Positions 1 through 6,095 of a stretch of DNA of 6,128 nt are shown here, piece by piece. A program made the translations under genes and the position numbers. The notes below the pieces were generated by a model that had not been told where the DNA came from, made no database searches, and worked only from the letters and a program-made list of their open reading frames with translations. Position 1 is the stretch's first letter. Every line of letters begins with the position of its first letter. The stretch is from JAGOTP01 sp964415465 (GTDB lineage Bacteria; Patescibacteriota; Patescibacteriia; 2-12-FULL-60-25), in assembly GCA_964415465.1 (NCBI GenBank), contig CAYQAL010000038.1, positions 1 to 6,128 on the forward strand. The letters are read 5' to 3'.

Positions 1-825
1 GAGGACGTCCAAGGACTCGACGAATCGAGCCTTCGCCTCTACCACTATCACGACGATGCCTGGGTTGCATTGAACAACTGCTCCCTTAACACCCAAACGA
101 ACACCATTTCTTGTACCACCCCAAGCTTTTCGATTTTTGGATTGTTTGGAACGGTCCCCGTGACACCACGCGCTGTCTCGAACGGCATCCCTTGGTCTCA
201 CGTGGAACCGAAGCTTCTCCCCGCCGTACCGCCTTTCATCATCAATAACGATCAGTCCGATTCTCCAGAGACGAGTAATCCTCTTCTCACGCTGACCTTC
301 AACGTCGATCGAACCACCGTGAAAGGCTATGCCGCATCCTTGTCCCCAACCGGTACGGCCAGTATCCATCCGCTTGAGATCGACACGTTCCAGCTCCCAA
401 GGAGTTACGGTGTCTATCGAGTCTATCTCACCTACTACTCAACCACCGGAAAACCATCCGCGACCTTTTCGCGCTTGATCCGATACGTCCCATTCACAAG
501 CGCCTCCCCAGCAGCACCTCGCGCAACAACGACGACTCCTTCTCAAGGAACGGTGTTCACCAGACCACTCAAACTCGGATCCGTAGGAGAAGACGTGCGC
601 CGCTTACAGCGCTTCTTGAATGAACGAGGATTCGTCATCAAATCGAGCGGTCCGGGAAGTCGAAACAACGAATCAACGGTCTTTGGCTCCCTCACCGCCG
701 CCGCCCTTCGTCGCTTCCAGGAAGCGAATCGTGCGAGCATCCTTGCTCCACTGGGCCTCCAACGCGGAACCGGCATCTTTGGCCCTTCAACCCTGCTGTT
801 CGTGAATACACTCTTAAAGAAATAG
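1..825 (+). CDS. Surface protein C-terminus with Ig-like and peptidoglycan-binding domains (5' partial)
   Basis: The frame is open from the first base to TAG at 823-825 (274 residues visible), so the gene starts outside the window; the TTG at 70 is only an internal Leu codon. Residues 11-50 form the end of a repeat-like domain with W21, a cysteine pair C27/C38 and the ending FSIFGLFG. Residues about 93-163 look like an Ig/fibronectin-type beta sandwich. A Thr/Pro/Ala/Ser-rich linker (about 164-188) leads to a peptidoglycan-binding (PG_binding_1-like) domain at 189-274, with LGSVGEDVRRLQRFLNERGF, FGSLTAAALRRFQ and a final GIFGPSTLLFVNTLL. Two loops in this domain are longer than in the minimal fold (GPGSRNNES and the ILAPLGLQRG stretch). 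Such proteins in CPR bacteria are thought to be exported and held on the cell wall; any signal peptide would lie upstream of the window. The domain style is convincing; the ligand and the role of the whole protein are unknown. Confidence 0.88.
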   Translation, partial: EDVQGLDESSLRLYHYHDDAWVALNNCSLNTQTNTISCTTPSFSIFGLFGTVPVTPRAVSNGIPWSHVEPKLLPAVPPFIINNDQSDSPETSNPLLTLTFNVDRTTVKGYAASLSPTGTASIHPLEIDTFQLPRSYGVYRVYLTYYSTTGKPSATFSRLIRYVPFTSASPAAPRATTTTPSQGTVFTRPLKLGSVGEDVRRLQRFLNERGFVIKSSGPGSRNNESTVFGSLTAAALRRFQEANRASILAPLGLQRGTGIFGPSTLLFVNTLLKK

Positions 826-846
826 AGAAACAACTCGTCGACTCTG

Positions 847-870
847 GCAAGTTCACTCCGTGAACCTTGC
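847..870 (+). terminator. Possible intrinsic terminator after the surface protein gene
   Basis: A 10-bp stem (847-856 with 860-870) has a TCC loop and a single bulged C at 865. It starts 21 nt after the stop codon. The following bases, TTAAAATATC, are A/T-rich but not a clean T-run, so termination is plausible rather than certain. Confidence 0.45.
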
Positions 871-895
871 TTAAAATATCAATGTTTAGTAGAGT
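867..895 (+). promoter_or_regulatory. Weak candidate sigma70-type promoter for the small membrane gene
   Basis: TTGCTT (867-872) and TAGAGT (890-895) are separated by 17 nt and lie 47 nt before the start codon at 942. The matches to the consensus are only 3/6 and 4/6, and the -35 box overlaps the hairpin at 847-870. The A/T-rich stretch 871-890 stands out in an otherwise GC-rich area. This is a position-based guess. Confidence 0.25.
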
Positions 896-929
896 CCCCC
901 GTCGCGTGTACTCATTCGCGTGACACCAC

Positions 930-935
930 AAGGAG
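930..935 (+). promoter_or_regulatory. Shine-Dalgarno site AAGGAG
   Basis: AAGGAG lies 6 nt before the ATG at 942. It is the clearest ribosome binding site in the window and supports both this start and the reality of this small gene over the overlapping frames. Confidence 0.75.
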
Positions 936-941
936 TCCCCG

Positions 942-1355
942 ATGATCATTCAAGACGGCGTCCCCCACTTCCACCTCGGTCTGGTCCTGCTCATGTGCCT
1001 GCTCGGCGGAGGAGTCACGTGGGTCGCCCTCAAGATGCAGAGCTGGAGGATGGACCTCCTCTTTCCCATTCAGCTCCTCTTCATCGTCTACCGACTGGAA
1101 GACCTCAACCCGCACACAGGAGGCTGCACCCTCCAGCAGATCCAGAACACCGCTGGAGGACTGGTCGGGGCGCTCTTCAGTCGGTGGCAGATTCAATCAG
1201 CCATGACTGATCTGACACGATTGAAAGCTGTCACCTTCGATGCGGAGCGCGAGACGTACTCGCTCGCCCCTTCCGGGCGACACATCCTCGAGTACGGCTT
1301 CCCGAAGCAACAACCTCCTCGACCACCGCCCCCAGACGATGGCCACCCCACCTGA
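942..1355 (+). CDS. Small membrane-anchored protein with predicted winged-helix domain
   Basis: This 137-residue protein starts at an ATG with a good AAGGAG site and ends at TGA (1353-1355). I do not recognise the family by name. Residues about 12-31 are a hydrophobic, Gly-containing membrane segment (GLVLLMCLLGGGVTWVAL). Residues about 38-118 read like a winged helix: helix 1 (LLFPIQLLFIVYRLEDL), helix 2 (TLQQIQNTAGG), a recognition-like helix (SRWQIQSAMTDLTRLKAV) and a wing strand pair ending YSLAPSGRHILE, which resembles the Y-x-L-T-x-x-G-R-x-x-L end of PadR/MarR-type wings. The tail is proline-rich (PPRPPPP). G+C is about 59% over 1021-1200, against about 40% in sampled lines of the neighbouring glycosyltransferase gene. 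It could be a membrane-tethered regulator, or the fold may only serve protein contact. Helix 1 is hydrophobic enough to be a second membrane segment instead, which would weaken the winged-helix reading. Confidence 0.72.
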   Translation: MIIQDGVPHFHLGLVLLMCLLGGGVTWVALKMQSWRMDLLFPIQLLFIVYRLEDLNPHTGGCTLQQIQNTAGGLVGALFSRWQIQSAMTDLTRLKAVTFDAERETYSLAPSGRHILEYGFPKQQPPRPPPPDDGHPT

Positions 1356-1359
1356 ACAC

Positions 1360-1404
1360 AACGCCCGGAAGGGACGGCGACTGCCGAGCTCCCCGCCGGG
1401 CGTT
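1360..1404. terminator. Long GC-rich hairpin between convergent genes (probable two-way terminator)
   Basis: A perfect 9-bp outer stem, AACGCCCGG (1360-1368) with CCGGGCGTT (1396-1404), encloses a second stem: GGGACGGC (1371-1378) with GCCG (1383-1386) and TCCC (1390-1393), split by a 3-nt bulge. It begins 4 nt after the stop of the + strand gene and 12 nt beyond the stop of the - strand glycosyltransferase. Neither side has a strong T-run (+ strand: a T-rich stretch only from about 1416), so it may act as a terminator or as a 3'-end stabiliser for both transcripts. Confidence 0.6.
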
Positions 1405-1416
1405 CGTCGTATCTGA

Positions 1417-2457
1417 TTATGTTTTGTTTCGTTGCTGAATCAAGCGTTCGTAGACACGGAGATACCCTGACACCATTTTCTCATAACTAAAGAAGCGTTC
1501 TACGCGCTCACGCGAAGCAATACGTGGAAGCGAGCTAATCTGGTGAATGGCTTTTACCGCTTCTTCAACGCTTTCAACGATATACCCCGTCTCTCCTTCT
1601 TGAACCACTTCCGGAACAGCCCCGTTTCTCCAAGCGATCACCGGTGTTCCACAAGCCATCGCTTCGATCATCACAAGTCCGAATGTTTCGTCTGCTTGCG
1701 TTGGAAAAATCAATGCTTTCGCATGTTGAAGCAGTTCAATCTTTTGAGAAAGCTGCGCTTCCCCAACGTATCGGATATTCACCCCATCAATTTGCGCTTC
1801 GATTTTATTTTCCCAGTACCCTTCGTTCGCCGTGCTACGACCAGCGATTAATAAAGGAATATTGCAGGCTTTCGCCGCCTCGATCGCCAGATGTACACCC
1901 TTTTCTTGCGTAACACGTCCAAGATACAAAAGATAGTCCTTCGGAGTTGGGTTATACGTAAAAACGCTGGTATCGATCCCGTGATAGATGTTAGCGTACC
2001 AGTTTAGCTCTGGCATCTGCTTGCGCTGTGAGCGTGAGAAAGAGACGTATGGTCGATCTTTGTATTGCATCAACAACGGACGAATCTCTTCACGGATGGG
2101 AATGTGGATCGACGTCAGCGTTGGCGTTTTTACGAGATTCGAGAAAAAAGAAGAAAACAGCGTGTAGTGACTATGGATGATGTCGAATGCGTCGGCTTGT
2201 TCAAAACAGTGAGCGACCAGATCAAGCATGTAGTACTTTTGAAGATCGTCAGACAAATGCATCTCATCCAAGGACGTTTCTGTCACCGAGTGAAGCCTGG
2301 CGCTCGTTTTCGCATTTCCTGGTCCAAATAAATGAGTTTCATGTCCCAATGATACGAGCTTCTCCGTAAGAGACGCGACGTGGCTATAGATCCCTTTGGT
2401 TGACTCAGGTGCGATCTGTCGGAAGTTTGAGGCGAGTTGAGCGATTCGCATAGACAT
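1417..2457 (-). CDS. GT4-family (GT-B fold) glycosyltransferase
   Basis: This 346-residue protein has the usual size for a retaining GT-B enzyme that transfers a sugar from a nucleotide-sugar donor to a glycolipid or glycan acceptor at the cytoplasmic face of the membrane. The N-terminal Rossmann half (1 to about 160) begins MRIAQLAS and has a KG where many relatives have GG before the first helix (IYSHVASLTEKLVSLGHE), and IHSHYT at 94-99. The donor-binding half carries YHGID (158-162), YLGRVTQEKGVHLAIEA (178-194), the E-x7-E motif E257-E265 (ETFGLVMIE) and EAMACGTPVIA followed by GAVPEVV. The exact sugar and acceptor cannot be read from sequence. ATG at 2457 or 2451 could be the start; neither has a Shine-Dalgarno site. 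The start lies inside the end of the upstream glycosyltransferase gene (53-nt overlap), so the two are probably co-transcribed. The stop is TAA at 1417-1419. Confidence 0.94.
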   Translation of the reverse strand: MSMRIAQLASNFRQIAPESTKGIYSHVASLTEKLVSLGHETHLFGPGNAKTSARLHSVTETSLDEMHLSDDLQKYYMLDLVAHCFEQADAFDIIHSHYTLFSSFFSNLVKTPTLTSIHIPIREEIRPLLMQYKDRPYVSFSRSQRKQMPELNWYANIYHGIDTSVFTYNPTPKDYLLYLGRVTQEKGVHLAIEAAKACNIPLLIAGRSTANEGYWENKIEAQIDGVNIRYVGEAQLSQKIELLQHAKALIFPTQADETFGLVMIEAMACGTPVIAWRNGAVPEVVQEGETGYIVESVEEAVKAIHQISSLPRIASRERVERFFSYEKMVSGYLRVYERLIQQRNKT

Positions 2458-3649
2458 GCAGTTCGGTGAATAAACGAATATAGGCCTGGAATACCTCCCG
2501 AGGGGCGTGGTGTTGTTCCATGTACACTTGGAACGGGCGTATATTTGTGTGAAGCAAGGCTTGTTCGAGTTGTTTTACCACGTTTACAGGATTTGAAAAG
2601 TCTACGATGCACGATTCGAGCCCATGCGCCCTGTATTCCGTCACCCATCCGACCTGAGGAGCGATCAACGTAAGCCTTCCTTCATGGGCGGCTTCCATCA
2701 CAACGGTTGGCGATACATCAAAGAGCGACGGAAGGATCAAGACATCCATCCGACGATAAAAAGCCCGTAACGCCTCTGCATCCATTGGAGGTGTCACACG
2801 AATACGTTTTTGGTACGCTTTTTTGAATGCCAAGAACTTGTTGGTAGGCGGGACAGTTGTAACGGACTCAATGCTCCACGGACGTTTTTGGCGCTCTATT
2901 TCTTTGGCAAGTTCAAGTACTGCTTTGTGATTTTTGATTCGATCCCAGCGCGCCACACAACCGATCCGAACAGAAGAAGCAGGGTCTACCGATACCTGGG
3001 TCAGTGGACGGCTCGCATTCGCTGTTTCGGCATACGGGAGCGGGATGATCTGGGTACGCGCGCGCTCCAAAGGAGCAACCTGTTCTTGAAACACCTCTCG
3101 ACTATACTCATTCAAAAAGACTTGCTTCGTTGCATAACGAGCCGTATCGCGCTCCATTTCGATCAGCATTTTACGCGCCGCTGAACTATAGAGATGCTTA
3201 TACAACGTCACTTCGATCGTTAATATTCCTGCGTGCTGAACAACGAGTGGGATCTGCTTTTTCCAAGCAGCCCGCAACACCATCCACGAGAAAAGCGAAT
3301 ACCCATTCAGAAACACCACATCTGCACGTTGTTCTTCTAGAAAACAGGCCAGTCGATCGATCTCTGCTTCAAAGTACACGCATGGATCCACTGTACGTTT
3401 TGCGTGCAAGAACTCTTCAATACGATCACTCACCAAAAAACATCCCACATACTCACAGTTGGGTTTTTCGCCGAGCTTACGCAAAAAGACTCGGCGGCCT
3501 GAAGTCATGCGTTGCACGATTCCAATCCACGAATGACCTTCCTTGGCTGCATGAGCAGAAAAATATTTCGCAAAATTTGCCGGACCTCCTTTGATCTGCT
3601 TTTTACTCCCTGGGATATTGGCGAGATAATCGATCGTAACAATGCGCAT
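2405..3649 (-). CDS. GT4-like glycosyltransferase with D-x7-E variant motif
   Basis: This 414-residue GT-B protein starts MRIVTIDY and has the GG donor/acceptor loop (KGGPANFAKYF, 20-30). Residues 1 to about 205 are the N-terminal half, with a helix-rich stretch around 150-190. The C-terminal half has VARWDRIKNHKAVLEL (232-247, the usual G-R-x-x-x-x-K-G region in divergent form), MDVLILPS (301-308) and DVSPTVVMEAA (311-321). In the last, the first acid of the family E-x7-E motif is Asp (D311...E319), and the usual EAMACG continues as EAAHEG. This divergence suggests a different donor or a looser active site; the family call is still firm. The ATG follows the ATPase stop by 7 nt (GAAAGAT, a weak purine-rich ribosome site), which points to one operon. 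The last 17 residues or so (HVYANRSTRLKLPTDRT) come from the part overlapping the next gene and look like a non-structured extension. The stop is TGA at 2405-2407. Confidence 0.92.
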   Translation of the reverse strand: MRIVTIDYLANIPGSKKQIKGGPANFAKYFSAHAAKEGHSWIGIVQRMTSGRRVFLRKLGEKPNCEYVGCFLVSDRIEEFLHAKRTVDPCVYFEAEIDRLACFLEEQRADVVFLNGYSLFSWMVLRAAWKKQIPLVVQHAGILTIEVTLYKHLYSSAARKMLIEMERDTARYATKQVFLNEYSREVFQEQVAPLERARTQIIPLPYAETANASRPLTQVSVDPASSVRIGCVARWDRIKNHKAVLELAKEIERQKRPWSIESVTTVPPTNKFLAFKKAYQKRIRVTPPMDAEALRAFYRRMDVLILPSLFDVSPTVVMEAAHEGRLTLIAPQVGWVTEYRAHGLESCIVDFSNPVNVVKQLEQALLHTNIRPFQVYMEQHHAPREVFQAYIRLFTELHVYANRSTRLKLPTDRT

Positions 3650-3656
3650 ATCTTTC

Positions 3657-6035
3657 TTAGCTCATGCGTGAGCGGACAAGTTTTACACTTTCTATAACAA
3701 CAAACGGAACCAGCGACAACCCAAGACACGCGAAAAGAAGTGGCAGCGAGAGTGGCACCGTTTTCGTAATTACGTTTCCAGCCGACGTATACAGGGAAAG
3801 AGCTAGAAACACGAGTGTTCCGATGACGGTATACATGAGTCCCGGGTTTGGTCGTAAGGCACGAGAAAAGAAGGTAACAGTTTCAGAACGTGCACTCAGC
3901 GACTGCCAAACACGAGACAAGAAGGCCGTTGCAAGTACAGCAGATGTGACGGCGAGCGGATCGATGCGTCGCGCAACCACATACGCCGCGATGCCCGCCA
4001 CCGCCAAAATCACCGCTTCTCGAAGGATCTTTCCCCAACGCTCACGATTCAAGAGGCCTTCGCTACGCTTACGCGGCTTCCGATACATGATCCCCTCTTC
4101 TGGTTTTTCGAGACCCAAGGCAATACACGGGCCGGTTTCGGAAATAAGGTTTAATAATAAAATATGTACCGGCAAGAGCGGGCTCGCGCCCGTGAACAAG
4201 GTGAGCGGAAACACGATCAACACACCCGAGACATTACACGAGATCTGGTACATCAAGAATTTGGTGAAATTCGTGAAAATACCACGACCTTGGCGAACCG
4301 CTTCAACGATCGTTGAGTAGTTNNNNNNNNNNNNNNNNNNNNNNNNNNNNNNNNNNNNNNNNNNNNNNNNNNNNNNNNNNNNNNNNNNNNNNNNNNNNNN
4401 NNNNNNNNNNNNNNNNNNNNNNGAGGCCGCCAATGCGACGGCCGCTTTCACTTCTGGCCGAAGTGGATCCTTACAGCCAATCGTTCCAAGATAGGTATGA
4501 TCCTGCAAAAGGGCATCTGCTTGCTCAATGGGTGGTAGCGCACCGGTCCAGGTACGCGTTGAATACACCAAACTACGCACCCCTTCGGCGGATAGCGCGT
4601 CCGAAGGAGTTCGATGCGCCGGGGTAGGATCCTTCAACGCGCGACAGACCGCTTCACAGGCGCCTTTGGTATAGACGCGTAATTCGCCATCTGAGTTCTT
4701 CACCACCACCGTCATCTGTTTTGTTTCAGACGAGAACGGAAGCTCGAACACACGTTCATGTTCAGCGCGGATCGCCTGCACATCCAACCCCGCCTGTTCC
4801 GCCATCACAATCAGAGAAGCTTCCGTTGGATCTCCGATGACCTTTCCCTCCGTCGAACGCATGGCGTCGTTACAGAGCACCGCACAGTACATGAGTTCAC
4901 GCAGTTCCGGATCTTGTGCGGGATCGATCACCTTCCCATCTTCCAAACAAATCCCGTCTTGCCACGTGATGGAGCGATTCAGGAGAGACAGGTCGGACAC
5001 CGTCATCTCGTTCTTGGTTAACGTACCGGTCTTATCCGTTAAAATACAGGTGGCCGAACCAAGCAGCTCAATCGCGGCCATTTTTCGAATCACAGCTCGC
5101 TTACGTGCAAGACGCGCCACCGAAATCGCAAGCACCGTCGTCACAACCGCTGGAATCCCTTCTGGAACGACCGCGATGGCCAGCGAAATCGCCGTCAAAA
5201 AGGCCTGCCGTATTTGTGAAGGGTCAAATATGATGATAATCCCAAAGATGAGTACGGCAGCGACTCCTGCAAAGATCGTGAGACGCTTTCCCAATGCATT
5301 CAACTCGATATTCAACGCTGTGGCCTTGGCTTCTTGCGCTTGGAGCAAGGTTGAGATCTTTCCGATTTCCGTGTGCATGCCAGTCGCCGTCACGACTGCT
5401 CGTCCTCGCCCAAACAACACCACCGTATCGCGATAGACCATGTTTAAACGATCGCCCAACACATCGGCATCTGTTCCCGTAAACTGTGTGTCTTTTTCAA
5501 CCGGCTTCGACTCGCCGGTTAACATCGATTCAGAGACCTTGAGCTGAACGGCTTCTATTAAACGAGCATCCGCTGGTACTTTATCGCCGGTTTCAAGAAT
5601 CAGAATGTCACCCGGTACAACCTCAGTCGCATCGATGATCTGCGAGACTCCATCACGAACGACTTTCGCCTGGGCAACCGACAACTTCCTCAACGCTTCA
5701 ATCGCATTGTCCGCCTTCGTCTCTTGGAAAAAGCCCATCAATCCGTTTGCCAAGATAATCAATAAAATGACCGATCCATCCTTCGCATCACCGATAAAAA
5801 ACGAAATCACCGCAGAAACGAACAAAATAAGCATCAAGACATCAGTGAAATGCCCAGCCAACGCCACCAACCAGTGCTTTTTCTTGGCGTGTGGCAGGGC
5901 GTTTTTTCCATAGGTCTTCAAGCGCTCACCAGCGTCAAAAACCGATAACCCACGGTCTTTATCGCTATTTAGCAGGCGAAGGACTTCACTCGAAGAACGG
6001 TCGTGGGACAGAGAAGGAAACATGCTAGGCAGCAT
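3657..6035 (-). CDS. P2-type (SERCA-like) cation-transporting P-type ATPase, interrupted by an assembly gap
   Basis: This is an ATP-driven cation pump of the inner membrane. Visible in order are: N-terminal cation-ATPase domain (about 9-75, GLSVFDAGERLKTYGKNALP); M1/M2 (about 54-104) ending GFFQETKADNAIEALRKL; actuator domain with the TGES dephosphorylation loop (173-176); M3 (about 251-270); M4 with PEGIP (291-295, E292 = SERCA E309); DKTGT (334-338, phosphorylated D334); GDPTEA (401-406) and KGA (457-459) of the nucleotide domain; DPLR (523-526, usually DPPR); then Ns (538-571); then NYSTIVEAV and M5-M10, giving ten membrane segments. M5 has SCNVSG (599-604) and M6 has NLISETGP (629-636): the SERCA ligand positions read N601, G604 (normally Glu), N629, S632 and E633 (normally Asp). 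Ca2+ or Mn2+ is the likeliest cargo by family, but these changes make the ion uncertain. The 792 residues counted across the Ns would be about 875 with a normal P domain. The start could also be M5 (6023); neither ATG has a clear ribosome site. It is the first gene of the three-gene - strand unit. Confidence 0.95.
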   Translation of the reverse strand: MLPSMFPSLSHDRSSSEVLRLLNSDKDRGLSVFDAGERLKTYGKNALPHAKKKHWLVALAGHFTDVLMLILFVSAVISFFIGDAKDGSVILLIILANGLMGFFQETKADNAIEALRKLSVAQAKVVRDGVSQIIDATEVVPGDILILETGDKVPADARLIEAVQLKVSESMLTGESKPVEKDTQFTGTDADVLGDRLNMVYRDTVVLFGRGRAVVTATGMHTEIGKISTLLQAQEAKATALNIELNALGKRLTIFAGVAAVLIFGIIIIFDPSQIRQAFLTAISLAIAVVPEGIPAVVTTVLAISVARLARKRAVIRKMAAIELLGSATCILTDKTGTLTKNEMTVSDLSLLNRSITWQDGICLEDGKVIDPAQDPELRELMYCAVLCNDAMRSTEGKVIGDPTEASLIVMAEQAGLDVQAIRAEHERVFELPFSSETKQMTVVVKNSDGELRVYTKGACEAVCRALKDPTPAHRTPSDALSAEGVRSLVYSTRTWTGALPPIEQADALLQDHTYLGTIGCKDPLRPEVKAAVALAAXXXXXXXXXXXXXXXXXXXXXXXXXXXXXXXXXXNYSTIVEAVRQGRGIFTNFTKFLMYQISCNVSGVLIVFPLTLFTGASPLLPVHILLLNLISETGPCIALGLEKPEEGIMYRKPRKRSEGLLNRERWGKILREAVILAVAGIAAYVVARRIDPLAVTSAVLATAFLSRVWQSLSARSETVTFFSRALRPNPGLMYTVIGTLVFLALSLYTSAGNVITKTVPLSLPLLFACLGLSLVPFVVIESVKLVRSRMS
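4323..4422. other. Assembly gap: 100 N inside the ATPase gene
   Basis: Exactly 100 N is the common placeholder for a gap of unknown size. The flanking residues (ending PEVKAAVALAA and restarting NYSTIVEAV) are separated by about 115-125 residues in related pumps, so about 350-370 nt are expected here. The missing part is the distal P domain, including the TGD and GDGVNDAP motifs. That the frame is kept across 100 Ns is then a coincidence. Confidence 0.95.
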
Positions 6036-6045
6036 AGCCGAAACG

Positions 6046-6095
6046 GGAGCGATGTTACAATCAAAACCAGGACCATTCCTTTGCCAGATCGCTCC
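6046..6095. repeat. 8-bp inverted repeat in the ATPase leader
   Basis: GGAGCGAT (6046-6053) pairs with ATCGCTCC (6088-6095) across a 34-nt loop. The loop holds a smaller AGGA-CCAT-TCCT hairpin (6069-6080). It lies 11 nt upstream of the ATPase ATG, so it could form in the leader RNA or serve as an operator. It does not match a riboswitch class I know. Nothing else firm is seen in 6036-6128, and no convincing promoter. Confidence 0.35.

Noticed and set aside
543..1196. Three - strand frames opposite the surface protein and the small membrane gene
   Set aside because: Their products are Arg/Ser- or Glu-rich with no recognisable domain, and they lie opposite frames with clear protein features.
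920..1210. Overlapping + strand frame (96 codons) across the small membrane gene
   Set aside because: It has no good ribosome site and its Arg/Pro/His-rich product looks like out-of-frame translation of a GC-rich gene; the 942 frame has AAGGAG and a sensible fold.
1353..2407. Alternative genetic code (UGA = Gly) as in Gracilibacteria or Absconditabacteria
   Set aside because: TGA ends the small membrane gene and the upstream glycosyltransferase at sensible places, and no in-frame TGA occurs inside the recognised genes.
3664..5913. Several long + strand frames opposite the ATPase
   Set aside because: They are antisense shadows of a gene with every expected P-type ATPase motif.
3657..6035. 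ATPase as a pseudogene or shortened pump
   Set aside because: The only missing part coincides with the N run; both flanks are intact and in the expected order.
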